This document shows positions 1 to 13,082 of a stretch of DNA of 64,000 nucleotides, one piece after another. Both the position numbers and the translations under genes were made by a program. Numbering within the stretch: position 1 is the stretch's first letter; each line of letters starts with the position of its first letter. Origin of the DNA: Melanopsichium pennsylvanicum (lineage: Eukaryota; Basidiomycota; Ustilaginomycetes; Ustilaginales). Location: contig OAPG01000006.1 of the NCBI GenBank assembly GCA_900208305.1, positions 744,001 to 808,000 on the forward strand, read 5' to 3'. The notes under the pieces were generated by a model that ran no database searches, had not been told where the DNA came from, and was given only the letters and a program-made list of their open reading frames with translations.

Positions 1-957
1 CGCCAAACCCTTTGCAAACTTCTTGCCCCTCTTCCTCGCCTTTTCCTCTTCCCTCCTTTCGAATTCCTGATCCAATCCTTCTTCGCTTCCCCATTTGCCC
101 GGACCGAACGCAAATTCTTCGACCTGTTTCCTGCAAAACAGCATCATATTGCTGTATGTCGCCTTGTGTGGATTCGCCTTCAGCAAATGAGGCAGCAGCT
201 CTTCATCTTTGAGCTCTGCGTCCGTCAAAAGATAATCCTCCTTAACCTCGGTCTTTGTCAGGAGCGAGTACACTTCGGGTTTCTCCTTCTCGCACTTTTT
301 GCAGACGAAGATGCCAAAAACACGTTTGAAAGGATGGTCGATGATCTCGGGCGATCCGCACGACTCGCAGGTGGGACGGGTCTGAAGGTCGAGAGATATG
401 CCAGGTTCCGCGTAATCGCGCATTCGTTGTCGCTCTCGTTCTTTCTCTTTGCGAAGATCGTCCATCGTCTTCTTGGATGCTGCTGGATCCTCATCGTCGA
501 TCAAGAAACCACCTTTGCTGTTGTGAAGCTTGGACAAATCGAATTCGATGTAGTCGCCCAGGGACTTGTCTCGTTGTAGCGGTATCTCACCATCATCCTG
601 TTTTCTGGTGCGCGCAACGTTGCCTTTGGATCCGATGACTTTGAGCTGAGCTGGGTCTAGTTGAGCATTGCGACTCGTGGCGGGGACTGTGCGCAGGGAT
701 GCATTCGGTCCGATGGACGGCACGCCTGGTTCCACCTGCGGTTGCGATGAAGAAGGATCAGAAGTGACAGAGGCAGAGGCAGAGGCAGAGGCAGAGGCAG
801 AGACTGCGGCATTGAGCAGGGTGCGAGGCTTTCGAGCCCGAGCTTGAAGACGGAGCCTTGCCTTTGCGCGAAATCGGTTTTCCTGGATCGCCCATGCTCG
901 ATCTGCTGCGTCCACGTCGTCGATGGTCATCCCTGATGTCGAAGCTAGAGCTGCCAT
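1..957 (-). CDS. RAD14: RAD14/XPA DNA-damage recognition protein (3' end cut by window edge)
   Basis: Reading from the ATG at 957 to base 1 gives 319 uninterrupted codons, so the C-terminus lies outside the window. The protein matches the XPA/Rad14 family, which binds kinked damaged DNA in nucleotide excision repair. A C-x2-C...C-x2-C zinc finger lies at about residues 197-222 (TCESCG, FVCKKC). It is followed by the DNA-binding domain with the family motifs LLTKTEVKEDYLLTD, LLPHLLKANPHKATYS and DKWGSEEGLDQEFERR. A basic helix (EEEKARKRGKKFAKG) runs to the edge, so little is probably missing. The N-terminus is poorly conserved and holds a Ser-Ala dipeptide run (near 52-62) encoded by a GGCAGA-type repeat on the plus strand. 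ATG 957 is the first in-frame ATG after an in-frame stop at 1009-1011. It is divergent from SEC16. Confidence 0.92.
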   Translation of the reverse strand, partial: MAALASTSGMTIDDVDAADRAWAIQENRFRAKARLRLQARARKPRTLLNAAVSASASASASASVTSDPSSSQPQVEPGVPSIGPNASLRTVPATSRNAQLDPAQLKVIGSKGNVARTRKQDDGEIPLQRDKSLGDYIEFDLSKLHNSKGGFLIDDEDPAASKKTMDDLRKEKERERQRMRDYAEPGISLDLQTRPTCESCGSPEIIDHPFKRVFGIFVCKKCEKEKPEVYSLLTKTEVKEDYLLTDAELKDEELLPHLLKANPHKATYSNMMLFCRKQVEEFAFGPGKWGSEEGLDQEFERREEEKARKRGKKFAKGLA

Positions 958-1934
958 GTTGCACAATGTCGATACATTGAGCGCATCGCTTGTCAGGTAG
1001 TGAGCCGGCTAGATGGCGTTGTAGGTCCAAGTGGTCGCGAACGGGAGCCCAGATTCCAAAAGTGGAGGCTGAGTAGCGCAGCGTTCACTGAAGGCATGTC
1101 GATTTTCTCCAATTGTTAGACCCTGGAGATTTTTTGCTACGTGAAGAAAAACGCCTTCGCAATGATGAAACTCGATTTTGCGGGCCCGTTCGCCGGGTTG
1201 TTTCTGAAATTGCGCACCGAAGCAAAGTGGCAGTTGCATGTGTTTGCGTTGCTCTAGTGTATAAGCACGACCCGACAGACGAATGAGGCTTGAATATGAG
1301 AGATTGATGCGATCTGCTCGTCGATTCTAGCAGGCAAAAGACGCCAACGAGCTGTAGAAAAGGCGTGCAACAGAAGGCTCAACTTCGGACCCGCCACGTC
1401 AAATTCGCCAAAGAGTCGGCCGTGAAGCACCGCGGCGTGTCGAAATTAGCCGATTTTCAGGAGGAAATGGCGGAACGCTTCGACGTGGCCCGAGTGCCGT
1501 GAGAACCTCCTAGCAGCAGAGAGAGAGGCACTCTGCGACTGACACTGAGACCTGAAGCCCGATACTGGCTCCTAACTTGGATCGTCCAGCACACCGGTAT
1601 TCTTTCTTGATTCCCATCACAAGTAGTACTGCACAGTGCTTAACACAAGAAAGCGACCATCGCTTACGCTCGTGAGCATCATTCATTCATTCAGCGCTTT
1701 GCCCGACAACTTCCTCGGCCATCGATCGGAAAGCGCCATCTGATCCCTACGATCACATCTCTGCGACAAGCATCTTGCAATCGAGTCGTGACCAACTCTA
1801 CCTCGATGTCCCAGTAAGGTCAGACGACGTCTCACACGATCTCCTGCAGCTCAAGGTAGCGTGCGCCCTACGAACTTTAGCGCACAGATCCCAGGCACCG
1901 ACCCGCTTGCCTCACGCAACCTCCAACGCTCAAC
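958..1934. other. RAD14-SEC16 divergent intergenic region
   Basis: This is 977 bp between two divergent start codons, so it should hold both promoters. I see no supported ORF, RNA gene or long repeat. Weak direct ATTC repeats occur near 1681-1691. Confidence 0.6.
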
Positions 1935-4900
1935 ATGAGTTTCTCACCACCAGTCCCAGAGGAAAACGCTGTTGTAGCCGAGTCCTCAACTACTACCATC
2001 CCTCCTGCCAGCACCGAGCCTAAGCTCGAGGCCGTAGCCGAGATTGTCGATGCCACTGCCACTGCCGCCCCATCGCTGCAGCCTGCAACCACAACACCGC
2101 ACAAGAAAGGCCACGCACCCAAACCAAGTGTCGGCATTGCCGCTTCTCTCTTCGGATCTGCCGGTGACGATGATCCCTTCTCCAGTATCGCTGCTTCCAA
2201 CGGCTTCTCCTCTCTATCACAACTAGCCGAGACAGAGGAGGAGCCAGACTTTTTCGGATTGTCCGGCGCTGCTGACGATAGCAAAACCTCTGCGGACCCC
2301 GTGACCTCGCTCTTTGGCGCCGAACCCACCTCATCAGAATCCACATCAATACCAACATCTCATACACAAACGCCATCGACGCAAGGGCTCACAGTACCAG
2401 CGGGCGATGGCAAGATGAGCGGCCCCCCTTCTGGTCCCGCTTCGCCTGGTGGCCTCTTTGCCGACTCGAGCTATCAAGACGATTGGCTTGCATCCGGCGC
2501 TGACCAAAGTCAACCCACTTCTGCTGCTCGTGTCAGTGGAGATAAGCCAGCAGCTGCGGCATCGGACCCATTCGGAGCTTCGGATGGCGGGCAAGGCTCA
2601 TTGTCCTGGCTCAATCAGGACCACACTCAAGCTGTCGTTGCAGGCGAGCAGCAGTACGATGCTTATGGACGATCTATCGTAGGTATGGAATCTGAAGTTG
2701 TCGGACATGACCAAGAACAACGACCGTACGACTACGATCCGACTCAGCAAAGCTACGACTATTCGCAACAAGGCTACGACCAGCAGCAACACGGCTATGA
2801 CTACCAACAACAAGGCTATGATCAGCAGGGATATACTCAACAAGGCTACGATCAGCAGGGCTACGATCAGCAGGGTTACGATCAGGCTGCATATGATCAG
2901 AATGGCTATGCACAGCAAGACTACTCCCAGCAAGGCTATGACCAGCATCAACAAGCGTACGGCCAACCTGATCACACACAGCAATACTATGATCAGACCG
3001 AGTACGGTCAACAGGAACACGGCAACCACGCTGCACAAGACCCTTATGCTCCTGCTGCATTTGCAACTAATGACGTCGACCCTGCACTTCAGAGCTACGA
3101 CCCGAATGCATATGCTGTTGCTCCCTCTCGCCAAGATGCGGGTTATGATGCCAATTCTCAGCACAGTGTGCTTGCTGAGGGCGCTGCCGACTACGGGATC
3201 TATGGCCAAGATCAAGGATACGGATACGGTGCACAGCAAGCAGATCAAGGATACGGCGCAACGCCAAGCGATGCGCAAGGCTCGCAAGACCCATACTCTT
3301 ACTCTGCTTTCAGCAGCACCGAGTACGCTCCTGATGCCAACGCCAATGCCGAACAGCAGGAACAAGCATCCGATCCATATGCACAGCAGCGTAGCGCATC
3401 TTACGATCCGTATGCTCCTCAGACGTGGCAGCAGCAGCCACAACCGGCTTCATGGTCCGATCAGAGCTATGATAATGGCGCTGACGCTGGAAAGCCGCTC
3501 ACGCCTGGCTATGACGCAGCTGCATACGATGCCACGCGAGAGGCAAGCACTGATTCCACCGCTCGGAGCTTTGCCCGTGCTCCAAGCCCGTACGACCCAC
3601 CTACGGTCACCCCTGCGATCGACACTTCGAACCAGTACGCTGCCCATCCTCCTTCGCAGAGTGCTGGTTTTCCACCAAAAGGACCGCCGCAGGGCCCTCC
3701 CAAGGGTCCAACTCGAGGGCCTTCTCGAGGTACCTCTCGCACAGCCTCACGCAATGCACACAATGCCAGCGGCTTGTCTTCTTCTTCCGCTCTCGATGCT
3801 TTCTCTCGACCGCGCAGTTCCACTACAGCAGTCTCACTCGAACAAGAAAGTGAAGAGGAGCCTGCACCTGCGCCTGCATCCGCACCTGCATGGTCGAACG
3901 GCCCCGCTGCTCCTCAACGGCAGACCGAGTCCCAACAAGGCGTCGCGAGCACGCCACCATCAAGCTACAAGCGCCCTGCGTCTGCATGGGTGGACTCGCT
4001 GGAGCAGGCGGCTGCCACACCGCCGGCTTCTGCGGGCGCGGACGACTCCCTCCCTATCCTGACCGTCACGGACGAGTCTGGAAACGGCTACGGCCACCAA
4101 GAGGCTGCTCGTGAAGATTTCGCAATGCAAGAAGCCGACGATGACGGAGGCTACAATGCTGTGGATGAAGCTGCGGATGCTTTCGGCAGGATTGATCTCG
4201 GCCAGAATCAGGACCGCGAGGGGAGCGCCGGCTACGAGAACGGCTGCGGCGGGGAAGAAGACGCTACTCCTGAAGCAACGAAGCACACCAATGCCTATAC
4301 GGAAGGGCACGACGCTGGTCAGGACAACCAGTTCGATCCAGAAGGTGGCAACGCCGGTGAAGATGGACAATACGATCCCGAAGGTGGGGCAGAGGACCAC
4401 GCCGTCCAGCAGACTTCTGAATGGGCCGGCTACGGTGAAGAGGGAGAGCACGCGCCTTCTGCCACCACGTATGACCCTTACGGCCCGTACGATTCCATTA
4501 ACAATGGTGCTGCCCCAGAGGAGCCGAGTCAAATCTATGATCCTTACAGCACCAATGCATGCGGCTCTACCCGGGGATCGAATGATCCTTACGGTCCCTC
4601 CTATCGTGCGGATGGCGCTGCCGAGGAAGCTCAGCACGAGTACAGTGTAATGGACGAGGAAGATCCCGACGCAAGGACACCTCTAGCTAGTCACGGCGAG
4701 CAGGGCAGCTGGCTCCGCGGACCGGCAGAATACGGCAACACCACAGTGCAAGATCCTTACAGCTCTGCTGCCGCTGCGTCAGGCACTGCCGTCGCCCCGC
4801 AATCGGACGCTGCTGCGAACGTATACACCAGCTGTGATTTGCATGAGTCTCCTACGGCCAAGGAGCGCAGCGCTGATCCTTATGCTGTTGAGGATGGCAG

Positions 4901-7900
4901 CCACGCTCAGGCACAGCCGGTCTTCACTGCCGGTGCAGATGATGCGTATCTCCAAAGCGGCCGAGGCTTCGGACAGCTCAACGAAGGGGACTACTTCGAG
5001 CCCAACAAGCGCGCAGGCTCCCCTCAACAGTATGGCTATGGCAATACCTATGGCCTGCCCACCTCCCCTTACGAGCCGCATGATCAGTACGCTTCCAGCG
5101 CCCGCGGTATCGACCAAGAGCCTCAAAGCATTGCCAGCGAAAGCCGCTCTCTGGCTGCATCCGAGGCCACACCAGACATGCTGCAAACCATGCGCAGCGC
5201 CAGGATCCCAGTCGCAAGCTTCGGTATTGGAGGCAAGCTTGCCAGCTATTTCCCTACCTCGCTTGGCTCCTCTAGTGCAGACGGCGCTGACAGTACCGCC
5301 AACACCTACGGATCCTACTCGTACAACGCCTCGAGCTATCCCACTACTGTCAATATTCAGTCGCTGTCATCCTTGGTGCCATCAACGGCTTACGCATCTG
5401 CATTCGATCCGTTGATCTTCCCTGGACCCTTGTTTGAAGGTGCAGCTGGAACCAATGCACTCTCAAGAGCCACGGGCGCTGCATCCGCGGCCAAGGCCAA
5501 GAAGGCGACACTCGTCAAGCACCTCGATGAGCGTATCTCAGAGCTCTCTGCTGGTGTTGGGTACCTACGTCGGAGACCTTCGTTCTCGGGCTCTGTGGCG
5601 GGATCGAATCAAGGCGCACCCGAGCATGATGGAGAGCTCGAAGCTCGCAGAACCGAAGACAAGGTGCTGCTTCTGCGTTTGTTGAAGTTACTGGTCGAGA
5701 ACGACGGTCAGACGAGCTCTACTGCTTTCGAGCAGGGTGTTCGAACCTTGATTGTCGCAACACAGGCGCAAGACGGTGTTGCTACAGGTCCATTTGCCAT
5801 GTCGGTTACCTCCACCGCCCAGAGCGAGAGCGCAGAAGGCAGCGTCGTCACCACCCACGAGTTGCGCACGACTTTCCTGCAGGAAGTCCAAGGCATGCTG
5901 CTTCGTGGCGAGCGACGCCAAGCGGTCGAGTATGCTGTTGCTCAAAGGATGTGGGCTCACGCCATGACTATCGCCAGCTGCGTGGATAAAGAGTGCTGGA
6001 AGGAGGTCGTTGGTGAGTTCATCGAGCATGAGGTGGGTGCAGGTGAAACAGCACTCAGAGGTCAAGGTCAAGGTGATCTGCAGGGGCTCAAGGTGGCCTA
6101 CAATGTCTTTTCTGGCCAGGATCCCGTGTCGATCTTTGATCTGTTCCGAACAAAGACGCAGCTTGGTCGGATGGGAGGATTGCAGCCTGCTCCTGTGGAG
6201 TCTGCGGATGCGCCTGCATCGCTGCCTAGCTGGAAGGAGTCGGCTGCGATTGTTGCGAGCAACCGCAGTGCAAGTGATTCCGCCGCACTGACAGCGATCG
6301 GTGATGGGCTCTGCACCAGAGGCTTGCTCGAGGCCGCGCACTTTTGCTACCTGCTTTCGCCAGCAACCTCGCCCATCGGCGGTGCGGACACGACCGGTGC
6401 ACGCTTCACGTTGCTTGGTCTGAACAATCCGAAAGCATCTAATACTTTCATGCAGGATCTCGACGGTATCCTCATGACCGAGATCCTCGAATACGCCCAA
6501 TGCCTTGTACCTGCCGTCAAGGGCCAAGAGCCGTTTCCTGGGATCCCTCACTTGCAAGCCTACAAGCTCGTCCATGCACAACAGCTTGCCGATCTCGGCG
6601 AAGTGAGCAAGGCACAACGATACTGCGAAGCCATCGCTCAGTGTCTCAAACAGTGCAAATACTCGCCTTACCTGCACTCTATCTTGCTTTCACAGTCCAA
6701 GCAGCTGTCCGATCGACTCGTCGGCGCGCCGCAAGCAGGACCAGGCGGAAACTGGATGACGCGCAAGATGCAGCGTCCCACCCTTGATGGCGTATGGGGT
6801 GCGCTCGAAGGGCGATTCACCAAATTTATCGCTGGTGAAGACGGTGCGGCCGAAGACGGGTCGCCGAACAAGAACAGCAAGGGCTCGGTGTCATCCAGCA
6901 TTGGTCCCTTTTCGCATTACAGTGCCATCACGCCTGATGCCGCTTCGGGCGGTATGACGCGACAACAGTCCTACAGCGAGCTGCGAACTGGATCGCCCAG
7001 TGTGCCCACTTCGCGTTCTGGTTCGGCCATGGACTTCCGCAATACTACCAGGCATGCGGCGTCACCGAAGTACAGAGCCAGTTCGGCGCTGTCGATGCGC
7101 CCGCTCAACTCTGATCCCTATGGCGACTGGCCCCAGCCAAGAGCGTCAGGTACCGCAAATGGTAGCGAGGCAGCTAGCAACCATGATCGCGAGAGTGTCC
7201 GATCCAGCTCCGAGGCGCCTAGAAATGCATTTGGATACGGCAACAGTCTTCATGCAAGCTATGCTCCAGGTCACGGCAACCAGGCGTCCGAATTCTCGAC
7301 CGCGTCATCTACGTACGGCGCCAACGGCGAGACCAGCTTCACTTCGGACACCGCGCCGTGGAGCGGCAACAGCGGTCTCGGCGGACGCGATGCTGACAGC
7401 CCTCGTCGACCGAGCGTGGATGCTCAAGGTACGAGTGCTGGCTCTGAAGCTGGTGTCAACGGTGGAGGTTATGGCGACTATGGAGGCTACGGTGGCGGGC
7501 ACGGCGGATATCAGCCATACGGAGCTGAAAGCTCGCAAGCGGAAGAAGCTGGGCGTGCAGAGGGAGGCGATGCCGGCGCATACCCCGGTCCTGGCCAGAC
7601 TCCTTTCTATGGCTACGACCCGCACGGAGCTCAAAAACCACAGTTTGTTAGCAACGTCGACGCTGTTGGCGCGCTAATGGGCGGAGAGGAAGGCGGGTTT
7701 GTTTCACCCTTCGACGCACTCTCGTTCAACAGCCATACCCCTCAGCCTCAATCTCAGCTCAACTCGTACGCTGCTCCTTCCTACAACCGAAGTCATGCCG
7801 GAGAGGAGAATGAAGACGATGACGACCTCGGACTGGGCAACTCTAGCAGTCGCCGAAAGGCCAGCAATGCCGCGGCTGATGGTTCCGAAGCCGGAGGCGT

Positions 7901-8615
7901 TTCACGAAGAGACAGCATCGCCAGCTCCTCGGCTGCAAACGCATCCGGCCGAAGCGACGCTGGATCCAGAAAGGAAGACACAGCCAGCAACGCCAGTGGC
8001 TCGGATGACAAGAAGCAAGAGCTCAAAACCTCAGCATCCTGGTTCGGTCGATTGTGGGGCCGAAGTTCGTCCACCGACAGCGCCGCTCAAGCCGCCCAAG
8101 CAAAGGCGAAGAAAGCGCACCTTGGCGAAGAAACGTCGTTTGTCTACGACAAGGAGCTTAAGCGCTGGGTCAATAGAAAGGCAGGCGACGCGCCGTCCGC
8201 CGCCTCGACGCCTCCTCCACCGCCACCTCCTGCCCGAGCGCAGAGCGCGAGTCCCGCATCGCAACCTGACAGGAATGGTGGAGCTTCGAGTGCGCCACCG
8301 ATGCGAGGCGCACCCTCGAGTGGCTTCACGGTGGGCAGAGCCACCCCACCGATCAGTGAGGGAGAGGGTGAAGGAAGTTCAGGCTTGGCTCCGAGTAGGG
8401 GTCCGGCTGGAATGGGAAGTCTGACCAGGGCGAGAAGCAATCTGGCCGATCATTCGATGCCTCCTGCTGCCCAACCACCGATGGGAGGAAGGACGGTGAG
8501 TGGAGCAAGCACGCCTGCTGGGATCGGATCGCCGCCTCCGCCGCCGCCGGCAGGAAGTAAAACGGGAACGGTCAAGAAGAGGCCGATCAAGAGCAGATAT
8601 GTGGTTGTGGACTGA
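1935..8615 (+). CDS. SEC16: SEC16, COPII coat assembly scaffold of ER exit sites
   Basis: This single-exon 2,226-aa protein fits Sec16, the peripheral ER scaffold that organises COPII vesicle budding. The N-terminal half is disordered and has many DPFG/DPY-type repeats. Residues about 270-360 are a tandem Q-G-Y-D-Q tract. The central conserved domain (ACE1-type helical solenoid that binds Sec13/Sec31-type partners) runs from about 1240 to 1600; it includes the segments [19 protein letters not shown] and [12 protein letters not shown] and a later [22 protein letters not shown] stretch. The C-terminal region has the conserved [14 protein letters not shown] motif near 2070, polyproline runs, and ends in RYVVVD. 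The start ATG has a good CAACATG context. Similarity to SEC16 rests on the central domain and the C-terminal motif; the rest is fast-evolving. Confidence 0.9.
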   Translation: MSFSPPVPEENAVVAESSTTTIPPASTEPKLEAVAEIVDATATAAPSLQPATTTPHKKGHAPKPSVGIAASLFGSAGDDDPFSSIAASNGFSSLSQLAETEEEPDFFGLSGAADDSKTSADPVTSLFGAEPTSSESTSIPTSHTQTPSTQGLTVPAGDGKMSGPPSGPASPGGLFADSSYQDDWLASGADQSQPTSAARVSGDKPAAAASDPFGASDGGQGSLSWLNQDHTQAVVAGEQQYDAYGRSIVGMESEVVGHDQEQRPYDYDPTQQSYDYSQQGYDQQQHGYDYQQQGYDQQGYTQQGYDQQGYDQQGYDQAAYDQNGYAQQDYSQQGYDQHQQAYGQPDHTQQYYDQTEYGQQEHGNHAAQDPYAPAAFATNDVDPALQSYDPNAYAVAPSRQDAGYDANSQHSVLAEGAADYGIYGQDQGYGYGAQQADQGYGATPSDAQGSQDPYSYSAFSSTEYAPDANANAEQQEQASDPYAQQRSASYDPYAPQTWQQQPQPASWSDQSYDNGADAGKPLTPGYDAAAYDATREASTDSTARSFARAPSPYDPPTVTPAIDTSNQYAAHPPSQSAGFPPKGPPQGPPKGPTRGPSRGTSRTASRNAHNASGLSSSSALDAFSRPRSSTTAVSLEQESEEEPAPAPASAPAWSNGPAAPQRQTESQQGVASTPPSSYKRPASAWVDSLEQAAATPPASAGADDSLPILTVTDESGNGYGHQEAAREDFAMQEADDDGGYNAVDEAADAFGRIDLGQNQDREGSAGYENGCGGEEDATPEATKHTNAYTEGHDAGQDNQFDPEGGNAGEDGQYDPEGGAEDHAVQQTSEWAGYGEEGEHAPSATTYDPYGPYDSINNGAAPEEPSQIYDPYSTNACGSTRGSNDPYGPSYRADGAAEEAQHEYSVMDEEDPDARTPLASHGEQGSWLRGPAEYGNTTVQDPYSSAAAASGTAVAPQSDAAANVYTSCDLHESPTAKERSADPYAVEDGSHAQAQPVFTAGADDAYLQSGRGFGQLNEGDYFEPNKRAGSPQQYGYGNTYGLPTSPYEPHDQYASSARGIDQEPQSIASESRSLAASEATPDMLQTMRSARIPVASFGIGGKLASYFPTSLGSSSADGADSTANTYGSYSYNASSYPTTVNIQSLSSLVPSTAYASAFDPLIFPGPLFEGAAGTNALSRATGAASAAKAKKATLVKHLDERISELSAGVGYLRRRPSFSGSVAGSNQGAPEHDGELEARRTEDKVLLLRLLKLLVENDGQTSSTAFEQGVRTLIVATQAQDGVATGPFAMSVTSTAQSESAEGSVVTTHELRTTFLQEVQGMLLRGERRQAVEYAVAQRMWAHAMTIASCVDKECWKEVVGEFIEHEVGAGETALRGQGQGDLQGLKVAYNVFSGQDPVSIFDLFRTKTQLGRMGGLQPAPVESADAPASLPSWKESAAIVASNRSASDSAALTAIGDGLCTRGLLEAAHFCYLLSPATSPIGGADTTGARFTLLGLNNPKASNTFMQDLDGILMTEILEYAQCLVPAVKGQEPFPGIPHLQAYKLVHAQQLADLGEVSKAQRYCEAIAQCLKQCKYSPYLHSILLSQSKQLSDRLVGAPQAGPGGNWMTRKMQRPTLDGVWGALEGRFTKFIAGEDGAAEDGSPNKNSKGSVSSSIGPFSHYSAITPDAASGGMTRQQSYSELRTGSPSVPTSRSGSAMDFRNTTRHAASPKYRASSALSMRPLNSDPYGDWPQPRASGTANGSEAASNHDRESVRSSSEAPRNAFGYGNSLHASYAPGHGNQASEFSTASSTYGANGETSFTSDTAPWSGNSGLGGRDADSPRRPSVDAQGTSAGSEAGVNGGGYGDYGGYGGGHGGYQPYGAESSQAEEAGRAEGGDAGAYPGPGQTPFYGYDPHGAQKPQFVSNVDAVGALMGGEEGGFVSPFDALSFNSHTPQPQSQLNSYAAPSYNRSHAGEENEDDDDLGLGNSSSRRKASNAAADGSEAGGVSRRDSIASSSAANASGRSDAGSRKEDTASNASGSDDKKQELKTSASWFGRLWGRSSSTDSAAQAAQAKAKKAHLGEETSFVYDKELKRWVNRKAGDAPSAASTPPPPPPPARAQSASPASQPDRNGGASSAPPMRGAPSSGFTVGRATPPISEGEGEGSSGLAPSRGPAGMGSLTRARSNLADHSMPPAAQPPMGGRTVSGASTPAGIGSPPPPPPAGSKTGTVKKRPIKSRYVVVD

Positions 8616-9367
8616 GACGACACGCAGCCTAACAACCACTTGATAACAAAGCTTCGAAGAGAAATGTGATTTTGCGTTCTTTGACAGAGCTCTGTCCGTG
8701 CCTGAAGATAGTTTCGTGTTTCGAGACAATGAAGCATTGAGCTTGATATGTGTTTCGAAGAGCCAGTCTAGACGTGGGTACAGTCTGGGAAGAGGAAGAG
8801 CAGAGATAAGGGTCTTGGGGATGTTGCTCTCCACATGGGTGAAGCACAGAGAATATTCATGGAGTGTGCTGTTGTTCTGTTGCTGTGTATGCGCGCGCGC
8901 AAGGCACAATTGCAGTGGGTTTGTCAAATATGCACGCCTGCAGCGGTGCAATCACTAAAAAAGCAGAGACCACAGAGAGTGTGACAGTTCGAGCTCAGAC
9001 AACAATCATAGCGCCTTGGGCAGCCATGTGACTTTGGACCTCTCACGCTTCTATCTCCACCTACACCTTTCCGTAACGGGACGCTATCGTGATCATTACA
9101 TACTCACCTCCATCAGCGTCCTGTCACCGTCACATTATCGTATCTGGTTCTCGCAGCAGCACCATCCAACTTCGAACGACCAGACTAGCATTACCTCATC
9201 TATCGACAAACGGCGGCTAAACTCAGCTAGTCTACAATCGAGTCGTCTGTTTCACGCACCACTTGCACAAGCAAATCAAGTCTATCTCGCACCTTCTTGT
9301 TCGATTTTCTCTATCGACAAAGATTTCTGTCTCGTACACACCATCTAGCATAGCACCATTAGCAACA
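8616..9367. other. SEC16-RMD5 intergenic region
   Basis: This is 752 bp between two plus-strand genes. Short ORFs here begin at non-ATG codons or lack recognisable content. It should contain the SEC16 terminator and the RMD5 promoter and pyrimidine-rich leader. Confidence 0.5.
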
Positions 9368-11042
9368 ATGGAAGCACTCCAAAGGAGCCTCGAACAAGTT
9401 TCGAAACGAGCTCCAGGCCTTCACTCCACTTCCTCATCCGTCAAGGCAGCAACCAAAACTCCTACCGTACACGACTCTATCGACCGTCTCATCGCCCAGG
9501 TTGAAGATGCCAGAGCCTCTCTCTCTGCAACCTCGTCTTCTCTGCCGCCTAACCCAGCTGTTCTACTCGCCGAACTCAATTCATCCGTCCAGACCGCACA
9601 AAAGTCCATCCTCGAAAGGCAAAAAGAGTTCTACGCAGCTCTATCCAAAACATCCAAAGCACTCGATAAAAAGTTCCCAACTCCCATCGACGGAGTGGCC
9701 GATCCTTCGCTCTTCTCTTCGCCTGAGGCGCAGAATGCTCTCGAAAGGGTCATCTTAGATCACCTGCAGAGGAACGGTGATTGGGAGGCAAGTTACAAAT
9801 TCGCATCAGAGGCAGGGCTACCGCTCTCACCGCATCAGGAAACGCCGTATGCACAGCTGCACCACACACTCGGCGCCATGGCAAGAGGAGATCTTGGACC
9901 GGCGATACAGTGGGCGCAAGCAGAGAGGACTTGGTTGAGCGCGAGAAAGAGTGGATTGGAGTTTGCGCTTCATAGAAGTGTTTTCATCAGGATCGCAAGC
10001 GGGGCTTTGTTAGCAGGTGTCGGGGACAACGAAGAGGTAGATGGAAGTGAGAGGGAAGATCCTGATGGCGAGAATGTCGAGATGCTCAGTGCCAGTATTG
10101 ATCAGCTACATGGCTCGCATACAACGTCCATCACTGCTGCGCCGGCTGCAACGGATCTCATGCTTGGTAGTACACTAGCTAGGACAAATGTGGAGCGAGC
10201 TCTGGCTTATGGAAGAGATAACTTCAAACCGTTCCGCAACACCCACCTTGCCGAGATCCAACGGTTGTTTACTCTCCTCGCCTTTCTGCCTGCCTTCGTC
10301 CCCGCTCCAGCCTACGGGCCTGAGGGGCTGGACGCGGTCCCGGTAGAACACCTCATCCCCACTGTTCCACTCGAGTATTGCCCTCTGCTGGATGAAAAGC
10401 TGGTACACGCTCCTTTCTTGGGGCCGCTGTTCAAAATGGAATACTGTGCAAGAAACAGGATCGCAAAGGATGCACCGTTGGGTATCGGAGTCGAGGTAGG
10501 TGCAAGCGGAGCACTTAATAGGATCATCAAAGTCAAAGCAGTCATGAAGGAAAGAGGTAACGAGTGGAGTCAGGCTGATGAACTTCCGGTAAGTAGCCAC
10601 TCTGCCCATTTTCAACAGAAGCATCAGGTGGATAGAGAGAGTGCCCCCTAACTGATCATCCCATATTTTTTGTGGTTGCGTTGAATGCGGCATGCAGATC
10701 GAGATTCCATTACCGCCCAGACTGCGATTCCATTCGATCTTTGCTTGCCCGGTATCGAAAGAGCAAGGTACAGAAGAGAATCCGCCCATGATGCTAGCTT
10801 GCGGCCACGTTCTGTGTTTGGAGACGCTAAATCGGTTGGCCAAAGGAAATGGGTAAGTAGCTTCGCTTTCCATCATCCTACAACACCACTAAACGAAGAG
10901 AGAGAGGTGACAGACCACGGGAAGGCATGGCTGACAACAACGCTTTACCTCGCTCTCTGTGTTGCATCATGACAGCCGCTTTAAATGTCCCTATTGTCCG
11001 ACCGAGAGCTACTTGAATCAGGCCATTCGGGTATATTTCTAA
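9368..11042 (+). CDS. RMD5: RMD5/GID2-type E3 ubiquitin ligase subunit, three exons
   Basis: Exons 9368-10588, 10698-10852 and 10976-11042 join to a 480-aa protein; both introns start GTAAGT and end CAG. The family (Rmd5/Gid2, human RMND5) is the catalytic RING subunit of the GID/CTLH ligase, which degrades gluconeogenic enzymes. LisH/CTLH-type helices are seen at about 120-210, followed by a CRA-like region. Exon 2 encodes the degenerate RING: FACPVSKEQGTEENPPMML, then ACGHVLCLETLNRL. Exon 3 supplies the final FKCPYCP pair and the short tail QAIRVYF. Without splicing, the frame stops within intron 1 before the RING. ATG 9368 is preceded by AGCAACA; an upstream extension of the frame starts only at TTG. 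Confidence 0.93.
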
Positions 11043-11773
11043 TCCAGTAAGGCTTCGGTCGGTTGCAGGACGATAAATGTCGATTCTTGCTTGTGCAGCC
11101 TATCAACTGCACTCCTCCTAGGATATGATCTCAGGCTGTGCTGATGGAGGGCTTGACCTTGGACATTGTTTTGGCTCTTCTCGTGGACTGTCTTTCGGTC
11201 TCGTGAGGTAAATGATCCTTCATTTGCGTTTCTTCTTGGTTTGTGCTGCTCCTGTACTTGTACCATCTTTGCAATAGTTGAACTTGTTGGTTTCTGGTCG
11301 TTGCCACTGCATCCAATATCACGCCCGCTTCTGTTCTCAATGAATCTTGTGTGAAGGGGCTGAAGGGGAAACGATCCAGAGGGGCAAGTATGATGGCACA
11401 GACGAGGTTCCACCGAAAGTTGTTACAAGTGCGAGAAAGATTCTGGTGATGATCTATTACTAAATGGTGAAGGGGAATGGAAGCCCCACGCGAGCCAGGC
11501 GGTGGACCCTGCATTTGGATTACGAATGGAAGATGTCTTCGCCGATCTCCTTTTGGCTTCGTAGTTGAATACCATCATCCTCTGGCGTCTTTTCTTGCTC
11601 TACCTTGCTTATAATCTTGCGTTCAAAGATTGGTTCCGCTCTTGTTCTGACGGCAACACCACGGAGTCTTGGAAATGTAAGAATACGATCAGATCTCGTA
11701 GGGAACCCATCAACTTGCAAATCTTACCCGGAATCAAGACTGTTCCCCTCATCACTTGGTTCGTTCGTTCAAC
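11043..11773. other. RMD5-phosphoesterase intergenic region
   Basis: This is 731 bp. Several 60-127 codon ORFs on both strands overlap each other, and none is recognisable or has domain-like content. I see no RNA gene or tandem repeat. Confidence 0.5.
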
Positions 11774-13082
11774 ATGATCTCTTCACCAGTTATCAACTCA
11801 AAACAAGGCACGAGAGTATACACGACCTATCAAGTGGACAATCCACCTTCGACCCCAGGCACAGAATGGGTACGATTTGTGTTGATCAGTGATACACACA
11901 GTCAAACGTGTGCGATTCCGGAAGGAGATGTACTGCTTCATGCAGGCGATCTCACCACGCTTGGTCAACCGGATGATCTAGATGCCCAGGTAGAGTGGCT
12001 CAAGTGAGTATACTGTATATTATAGCTGTACAGTCTCCACCTTCTTTTTCTCATCGATACTGTATAAGGCTTGCTGATCACCCAACCTACCTACTTTGTC
12101 TTGCCTGTTTCCTGCTTTCGACACTATCTTCTCCCTATCTCCGCCGAATCGATGCTCATTGCTAATCACTTTTCTGAAACTCCATGAAAGATCGCTACCG
12201 CACAAAACAAAGATCTTTACATGTGGCAATCACGACTTTAGCGCATGCACCGCAAAGGACTTCTACAACACCCGCGGTCGTGAACTCAACCGCAAATATC
12301 GCATCAAGGCTTCGCCAGATGATGTTCAACGGGCAGCACACACCTTATCACGAGACAACCTCGATAATGCTTGTGTGACGTACCTCAATAACGAGCTTTG
12401 CGAGTTCAAAGTGGATAGGGACCACGTTAGGCATAAAAGTTGGAAGGTTTGGGGTAGTCCTGTAAGTTTTAGATTCTTTCTTCTCCGTCTCTGTAAACCA
12501 AGCAAATGAAGAGTCAAAATCTTCCATGTTGACATTGACAACCCTTGTTCGTTTCTTTTATGGCATGGATTCTGCCGAGCGTAGTGGTCGCCGGAATTCG
12601 AAGGTTGGGCATGGAACTATTCTCGAGGGAACGAAGCTAAACAAGTTCACAAAGGCATCCCCAATGATGTGGATATACTAATCACCCACAGCCCACCATT
12701 TGAACTGGGAGGATTAGACAAGATTCACAACGGTACCTCGGTCGGATGCGAAGAGTTGCATCGAAGATTGACCGGAAGCAAAGGAAAGGGACAAGGTGAG
12801 GATGGGATTCGACCAAAAGTGCATGTGTTTGGACACATTCACGAAGCCAGAGGTGTACACTTGTTGGAACAGGGCGAGGACGAGACAGTGTTAGCCAACG
12901 CAGCTCTTGTAGAGTACGACTTGGACAAATGGAATAACGAAAGAATCTGTAAGTCTGTTGTTGTTACATTCGTCCAAAGGGGACACTACGAGATTGAAGA
13001 TGAGCAGTTGTGGATGCTGACCTTTTGCTGATTTACGTATCGATCGGTATTTCCAGTCATGTACGAAGTCGTATGCCAGTAA
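11774..13082 (+). CDS. calcineurin-like metallophosphoesterase (MPPED/239AB-type), four exons
   Basis: Exons 11774-12003, 12191-12461, 12585-12948 and 13057-13082 give a 296-aa protein; phases are consistent and all introns are GT-AG. All five metallophosphoesterase blocks are present: ISDTHS (D40, H42), LHAGDLT (D59), CGNHD (N90, H91), LITHSPP and VFGHIHEA. The junction of exons 2 and 3 restores GSPWSPEFEGWAWNYSRG, a typical stretch of the MPPED1/UPF0046-like subfamily. That makes it a likely dinuclear-metal phosphodiesterase or phosphatase; the physiological substrate in fungi is unknown to me. ATG 11774 has context TTCAACATG; the only upstream in-frame start-like codon is TTG. The last exon encodes just nine residues plus stop and is the least certain part. 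Confidence 0.88.

Noticed and set aside
2598..4062. 281-codon minus-strand ORF and 454-codon alternative plus-strand ORF over SEC16
   Set aside because: Both are shadows of the low-complexity Gln/Tyr/Ala-rich SEC16 reading frame and have no recognisable content.
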